Shown: piece by piece, positions 60,958 through 64,000 of the stretch
Position numbering within the stretch: position 1 is the first letter of the stretch
Layout of the letters: each line of letters begins with the position of its first letter
Source of the DNA: Candidatus Microthrix parvicella Bio17-1
GTDB lineage: Bacteria; Actinomycetota; Acidimicrobiia; Acidimicrobiales; Microtrichaceae
DNA length: 64,000 nt
NCBI RefSeq assembly: GCF_000299415.1
Contig: NZ_AMPG01000008.1
Span: 42,102-106,101, forward strand
Reading direction: 5' to 3'
The notes under the pieces: model-generated
Told to the model about the DNA's origin: nothing
The model's database searches: none
What the model saw: the letters and a program-made list of their open reading frames with translations, nothing else
Made by a program: the position numbers and the translations under genes

Positions 60958-61368
60958 TCAAATCGCGATGATTTCCACCAGATCGCCCAAAGCTGCGAAG
61001 TCCCCGGGGTTCCGCGTGTAAAGCGGTAGCCCTACCGAGCAAGCGATTGCGGCGATCATCAAGTCGACAGCCCGGGTCCCTCGCGCCTTCCGACCAACAG
61101 ATAGGACCGCTGCATAGATCCGCCCGTACGCCCTCGCCGCTTCGGCATTGAACGGCAAGGGATCGAACGCCGCCTCGGTTCGCTGCAGCCGGTCCTGCCG
61201 ACGCGCCCGTTCGTTGGAGTCCGTCGCGGCGTGTGGGCCGGCGGCGAGTTCGGCCATCGTGAGTGCGGTGACGGCGACCTCGATGGGCAGCGCGTGCGCC
61301 TCAAGTTGATCGAGGTCGATCACTACCGAGGTGTCGAGAATCCCCCGCTTGGGTCGCTCGTCAGCCAC
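60958..61368 (-). CDS. vapC: PIN-domain toxin ribonuclease, VapC family
   Basis: A 136-aa PIN domain. Acidic residues lie at D12 in GILDTSVVIDL, Glu in TMAELAAG near 42, Asp in RAVDLMIAA near 104, and Asp in TRNPGDFA near 123. GTG 61368 gives an eight-base overlap with the antitoxin; ATG 61398 would overlap more. It probably cuts tRNA. Confidence 0.88.
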   Translation of the reverse strand: MADERPKRGILDTSVVIDLDQLEAHALPIEVAVTALTMAELAAGPHAATDSNERARRQDRLQRTEAAFDPLPFNAEAARAYGRIYAAVLSVGRKARGTRAVDLMIAAIACSVGLPLYTRNPGDFAALGDLVEIIAI

Positions 61369-61615
61369 GAGGGGTGACGTCTTGGCCGGCAACGGCATCG
61401 AGATCTTGACGGAACTTGTGAGCGTCGACTGTCGGTGCGGTTCGGAAGATCTCGGTGACAGACGCTGCGGTCACAAATCGGAGGCGGCGCAGCGGTGTGA
61501 GCTCCCCGACTGGCACACCGTTACGGGTGACGACGAAGGACTCGCCTTCGTCGAGGCGACGCATGATCTCGCCACTACCGTTGCGCAGCTCTCGCTGAGT
61601 AATGGTCTGCTCCAT
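61361..61615 (-). CDS. vapB: Antitoxin, Phd/YefM (VapB) family
   Basis: An 84-aa antitoxin with ITQRELRNGSGEIMRRLDEG and FVVTRNGVPVGELTPL. It is first in the operon. A perfect palindrome ten bases before its ATG is the likely operator for the toxin-antitoxin complex. Confidence 0.88.
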   Translation of the reverse strand: MEQTITQRELRNGSGEIMRRLDEGESFVVTRNGVPVGELTPLRRLRFVTAASVTEIFRTAPTVDAHKFRQDLDAVAGQDVTPRG

Positions 61616-61624
61616 CCAGTCAAA

Positions 61625-61641
61625 GTAGCACGCCGTGCTAC
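61625..61641 (-). promoter_or_regulatory. Palindromic operator of the VapBC operon
   Basis: GTAGCACG-C-CGTGCTAC is a perfect palindrome with 8-bp arms, ten bases upstream of the antitoxin ATG. Confidence 0.65.
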
Positions 61642-61947
61642 ATCATCTACGGGCAGTGCGTTCCGGCACGTGTGGCCTGACGGTTACCCGCAGCCAGGTG
61701 ATGGAAGGAGCGAGAAGACCTCGGTCGAGTGCACGACATTGCGGAGTTCGGCTGGCAATCCCAGGGGCCATCACCCCAGCGAAACCGAACCAAGCGTCGA
61801 AACCGTCGACACAGCGGAGTCCAAACAGCTCATACCACAGGCCTGACCCAGGGCGGTCCAACCACCAGCATCCACACCCGAACGAACACCCACCCACAGC
61901 CACAGTCGCACGCCCACCACCCAATTATCCGTTACCGGCCCACGCTC
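61642..61947. other. Intergenic, no gene seen
   Basis: A run rich in C and A (61810-61930) is low in complexity; frames here are shadows. Confidence 0.35.
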
Positions 61948-62553
61948 CTAGGGTCTGTAGGAGTTTTCGGGTGGATCAAACCCTGTCGGCCAGGTAGGTT
62001 CACTGCCGGGTTCCCATTGCACACCCTCAAGAATTGTCGACTCCAGATTGGCTCCTGAGAAGTCGACCGAGTCGATCCAGGTTTGCTGCAGGTCGGCTCC
62101 AGAAAGGTCGGCGCCCGCCAAGTTTGTTCCGGTTAAATAGGCGCCAGCCATGTCGGCCTGACTAAGGTTGACATTGGACATGTCCGAACCACTCATTCCG
62201 ATCCCTCGCGTGCTTCCCATCAGGTTCATACCTGACAAATCAATACCTGAGATGTTAACACATCTAAGATAGTTATCATCCTCAAAGTTGCCTTCTTCGG
62301 ATATACCAACCGAGGCGACCTCTGCCCTCGTCAGTTTGATCAACCCTTCCGGACACACTCCTTGTTGGATTCCACGCCATTCGCGGTTGGTCACTTCGTC
62401 GATCCCACTTAGTCCTGTGTCCTGGACACTGTTGTCAGCAGATACTGGAATGGTTCCCGCCGATTCCCCATCACCCGTGGTGCATCCTATGGATAACAGC
62501 GTGACAACCAAGATGCTCGCGGACTGGCAAATCGTTGCGATCTTAGCATTCAT
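61948..62553 (-). CDS. Pentapeptide-repeat lipoprotein
   Basis: A 201-aa protein. A lipoprotein signal (about 1-25) ends in the lipobox LLSIGC. A linker and a region with two Cys (GVCPEG, LRCVNI) precede pentapeptide repeats at about 100-185 (ISGIDLSGMNL, ADMAGAYLTGTNLAGADLSG in part). These A(D/N)LxG repeats form a right-handed beta-helix. The ATG at 62553 follows GGAGGG. GC content is lower than in neighbours, which suggests transfer. The function is unknown. Confidence 0.8.
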   Translation of the reverse strand: MNAKIATICQSASILVVTLLSIGCTTGDGESAGTIPVSADNSVQDTGLSGIDEVTNREWRGIQQGVCPEGLIKLTRAEVASVGISEEGNFEDDNYLRCVNISGIDLSGMNLMGSTRGIGMSGSDMSNVNLSQADMAGAYLTGTNLAGADLSGADLQQTWIDSVDFSGANLESTILEGVQWEPGSEPTWPTGFDPPENSYRP

Positions 62554-62945
62554 TTCGAGTCCCTCCATGCGAGATACAGGCGCATGGCACCAACGTTGTG
62601 CCCGAACCTTTATCTACAGCAGGATAGTCTACCGGTACACCGACAACAAGGCGGAGTGACGCAGGTGGAGTGTTGGTAACACGATACTGAACCTGGTTTC
62701 ATTCGTATTTAATAATGCCGAGTCCGCGTGCCCCGCGCTACTTCTACCCTTCTCAAGTGCTGCACTGTTTCCGACACCAGCGACCGGAAGCGCAGGTTCC
62801 GTGGCGCATCGAGCACTTACAACGGGCGCGGGATCGTGTGTGCTCTCAAGTGGGGTGTGGGGCATTCGCACAGGAGCACCGTTCGCTGCCGGATGGGACC
62901 TTCGCAAAGCTCGTCGACGGTAACAGCTGGCAAGAAGACCGTTCT
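62554..62945. other. AT-richer intergenic stretch
   Basis: This includes the leader of the lipoprotein gene. The base composition is lower in GC than most of the window. No gene is recognised. Confidence 0.4.
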
Positions 62946-63335
62946 ATGATCGTTGCAATTGATGGCGAAGCGGCGCAGGGAAGTCAACGCTCGCGGCGGC
63001 TCTCGCGCAAGGATGCGTCGCTCACGGCGTCACGGTCACGGTGATCGACAACGACGACGTCTATGCCGGCGGCACGGCCGAGAAGTGGGATCGTCTGTCG
63101 CCGGAAGAACGAGCCGAGCGAGTGATCGATTGGCGACGACAGCGCCATGTGTTGAGCGACCTTCGCTCCAACGGTAGCGCCAGCTGGCATCCGTTCGACT
63201 GGGACGCACCGGACTGTTGAGCGCCACCCGATTGGGATTCCGGTCGTGTTCCCATGCGATCGACGCGCACCTCGTGGACGGCGACCGATGTGGTGATTGT
63301 CGAGGGGCCCTTGCGCGTCCAGGACCCGGCCAGCC
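62946..63335 (+). pseudogene. Uridine-kinase-like P-loop protein, decayed
   Basis: ATG 62946 gives MIVAIDGEAAQG, then the frame breaks. STLAAALAQGCVAHGVTVTV and IDNDDVYAGG follow in another frame. One A restored near 62982 would give the P-loop GEAAQGKST. The second frame stops at 63220 after WHPFDWDAPDC. A third piece, DVVIVEGPLRVQDP, near 63285, matches the later Walker B region of the same family. At least two lesions are present. Confidence 0.6.
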
Positions 63336-63506
63336 TCACCACGCCCCACAGCAACGACAACTCCACTGAGGGCCACCCCATCCTCACCCAAGCTGTCCCA
63401 AACCCAGGCCCCCATCCTCAACTCAACCTGGGTGGCGTTCAACAGCAACAGAGATCCATCAATCCCCACTACCCCCCTGATACCAGAATCCCACTCAATA
63501 TAAATC
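63336..63506. other. Leader region of the SLH-like gene
   Basis: A Pro-rich, AC-rich stretch; no gene recognised. Confidence 0.35.
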
Positions 63507-63533
63507 TTGACTTTGTGCTTGCCTGTCTATCTG
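63507..63533 (+). promoter_or_regulatory. Possible promoter of the SLH-like gene
   Basis: TTGACT at 63507-63512 and TATCTG at 63528-63533, with a short 15-bp spacer. An AAAAGGG ribosome-binding site at 63537-63543 precedes ATG 63556. Confidence 0.35.
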
Positions 63534-63555
63534 ATCAAAAGGGTATGTTTTCCCA

Positions 63556-64000
63556 ATGGGGCGTCTTCGGGTAGTTCAGCTGATAGCAGGTTGGTTATTT
63601 GTGATGGGATTGGTGGCGACCCTTGGGGCGCCGGCCGGGGCGCAGGGCAGTTCCCAACCCGACACACAGGACGTCGCAGACGCGTCGTGTACCGCGCCGG
63701 CACCGCATGGCCTCACTGATGTACCCGTCGGTTCCTACTACGACATTGCCGTCGGATGGCTGCTGGAAGCCGGGATCACCCAAGGGACCTCACCGGACAA
63801 GTTCTCGCCGTCGGGCAAGGTCACCCGAGCACCAATGGCCCTGTTCTTGTGGCGCGCCGCCGGAGAACCCGCACCTACGGGAGCCCACGGGTTCACCGAC
63901 ATCCCACCCAACAGCTCCTACGAGACCGCGGTCACCTGGCTGATCGAACAACACATCACCTCCGGCACCGGCCCCGGCAAATACTCACCATCAAACCCCA
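63556..64000 (+). CDS. Secreted SLH-like repeat protein, 3' partial
   Basis: The frame is open to the window end, 148 codons. The signal peptide (residues 1-30, ending APAGAQ) is followed by SCTAPAPHGLTDVP and two SLH-like repeats (AVGWLLEAGITQGTSPDKF, VTRAPMALFLWRAAGEP, HGFTDIPPNSSYETAVTWL). It shares the motif SC(S/T)APAPHG and repeat layout with the protein at 39999-41768 but is clearly diverged, so they are paralogues. The C-terminal domain lies outside the window. Confidence 0.88.
   Translation, partial: MGRLRVVQLIAGWLFVMGLVATLGAPAGAQGSSQPDTQDVADASCTAPAPHGLTDVPVGSYYDIAVGWLLEAGITQGTSPDKFSPSGKVTRAPMALFLWRAAGEPAPTGAHGFTDIPPNSSYETAVTWLIEQHITSGTGPGKYSPSNP

Overview
The window is GC-rich, uses many GTG and TTG starts, packs genes into overlapping operons and carries families common in Actinobacteria. 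DrrAB-type exporters with PadR, DedA pairs, and secreted proteins with SLH-like and RCC1 repeats suggest class Acidimicrobiia, possibly a Microthrix or Ilumatobacter relative. That placement is inferred from gene content only. No rRNA, complete tRNA or CRISPR array was seen.

Layout. (1) 1-11.0 kb: a probable conflict/defence island. It holds a 5'-truncated LRR-Roc-COR GTPase with two C-terminal membrane helices, an IS1380-family element inserted exactly at its stop codon, an unknown protein, a phospholipase D-fold protein and a DEAH helicase. These appear to be one ancestral operon. A duplicated module follows: a small coiled-coil/membrane protein plus an LRR gene, the latter frameshifted in copy one and truncated in copy two. 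(2) 11.0-21.2 kb: mostly housekeeping genes. These are a DUF1801 protein, a haem-binding protein, a deleted GT2 gene beside an intact GT39 gene, an ammonium transporter, two DedA proteins, a two-component system with a frameshifted kinase, and DUF1003. (3) 21.2-36.0 kb: a plastic accessory region with six toxin-antitoxin-like loci, a tyrosine recombinase, IS3 and IS4 elements and several gene fragments. (4) 36.0-42.8 kb: a MacB/FtsX-type ABC transporter, a secreted SLH-like/RCC1 protein, and wreckage of a resolvase and a two-component system. (5) 42.8-60.5 kb: an SNF2 helicase/SWIM operon, a PadR-DrrAB operon, a PepSY protein, a cytochrome b/molybdopterin oxidoreductase, a KimA-like permease, a CPA2 antiporter, a large PLD-fold protein and a FetAB-ArsR operon. 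(6) 60.5-64.0 kb: IS21-like terminal repeats, a VapBC pair, a pentapeptide lipoprotein, a decayed kinase, and the start of a second SLH-like secreted protein that runs off the window.

The most promising system is the Roco GTPase / unknown / PLD / DEAH helicase operon, which combines a sensor-like GTPase, a membrane-anchored tail, a putative nuclease and a helicase. A second point of interest is a dispersed intergenic hairpin element, present in three copies with compensatory stem changes.

Several genes carry single-base frameshifts, about half of them in C, G or A runs. Some may be sequencing errors, so the pseudogene calls should be read with that in mind.
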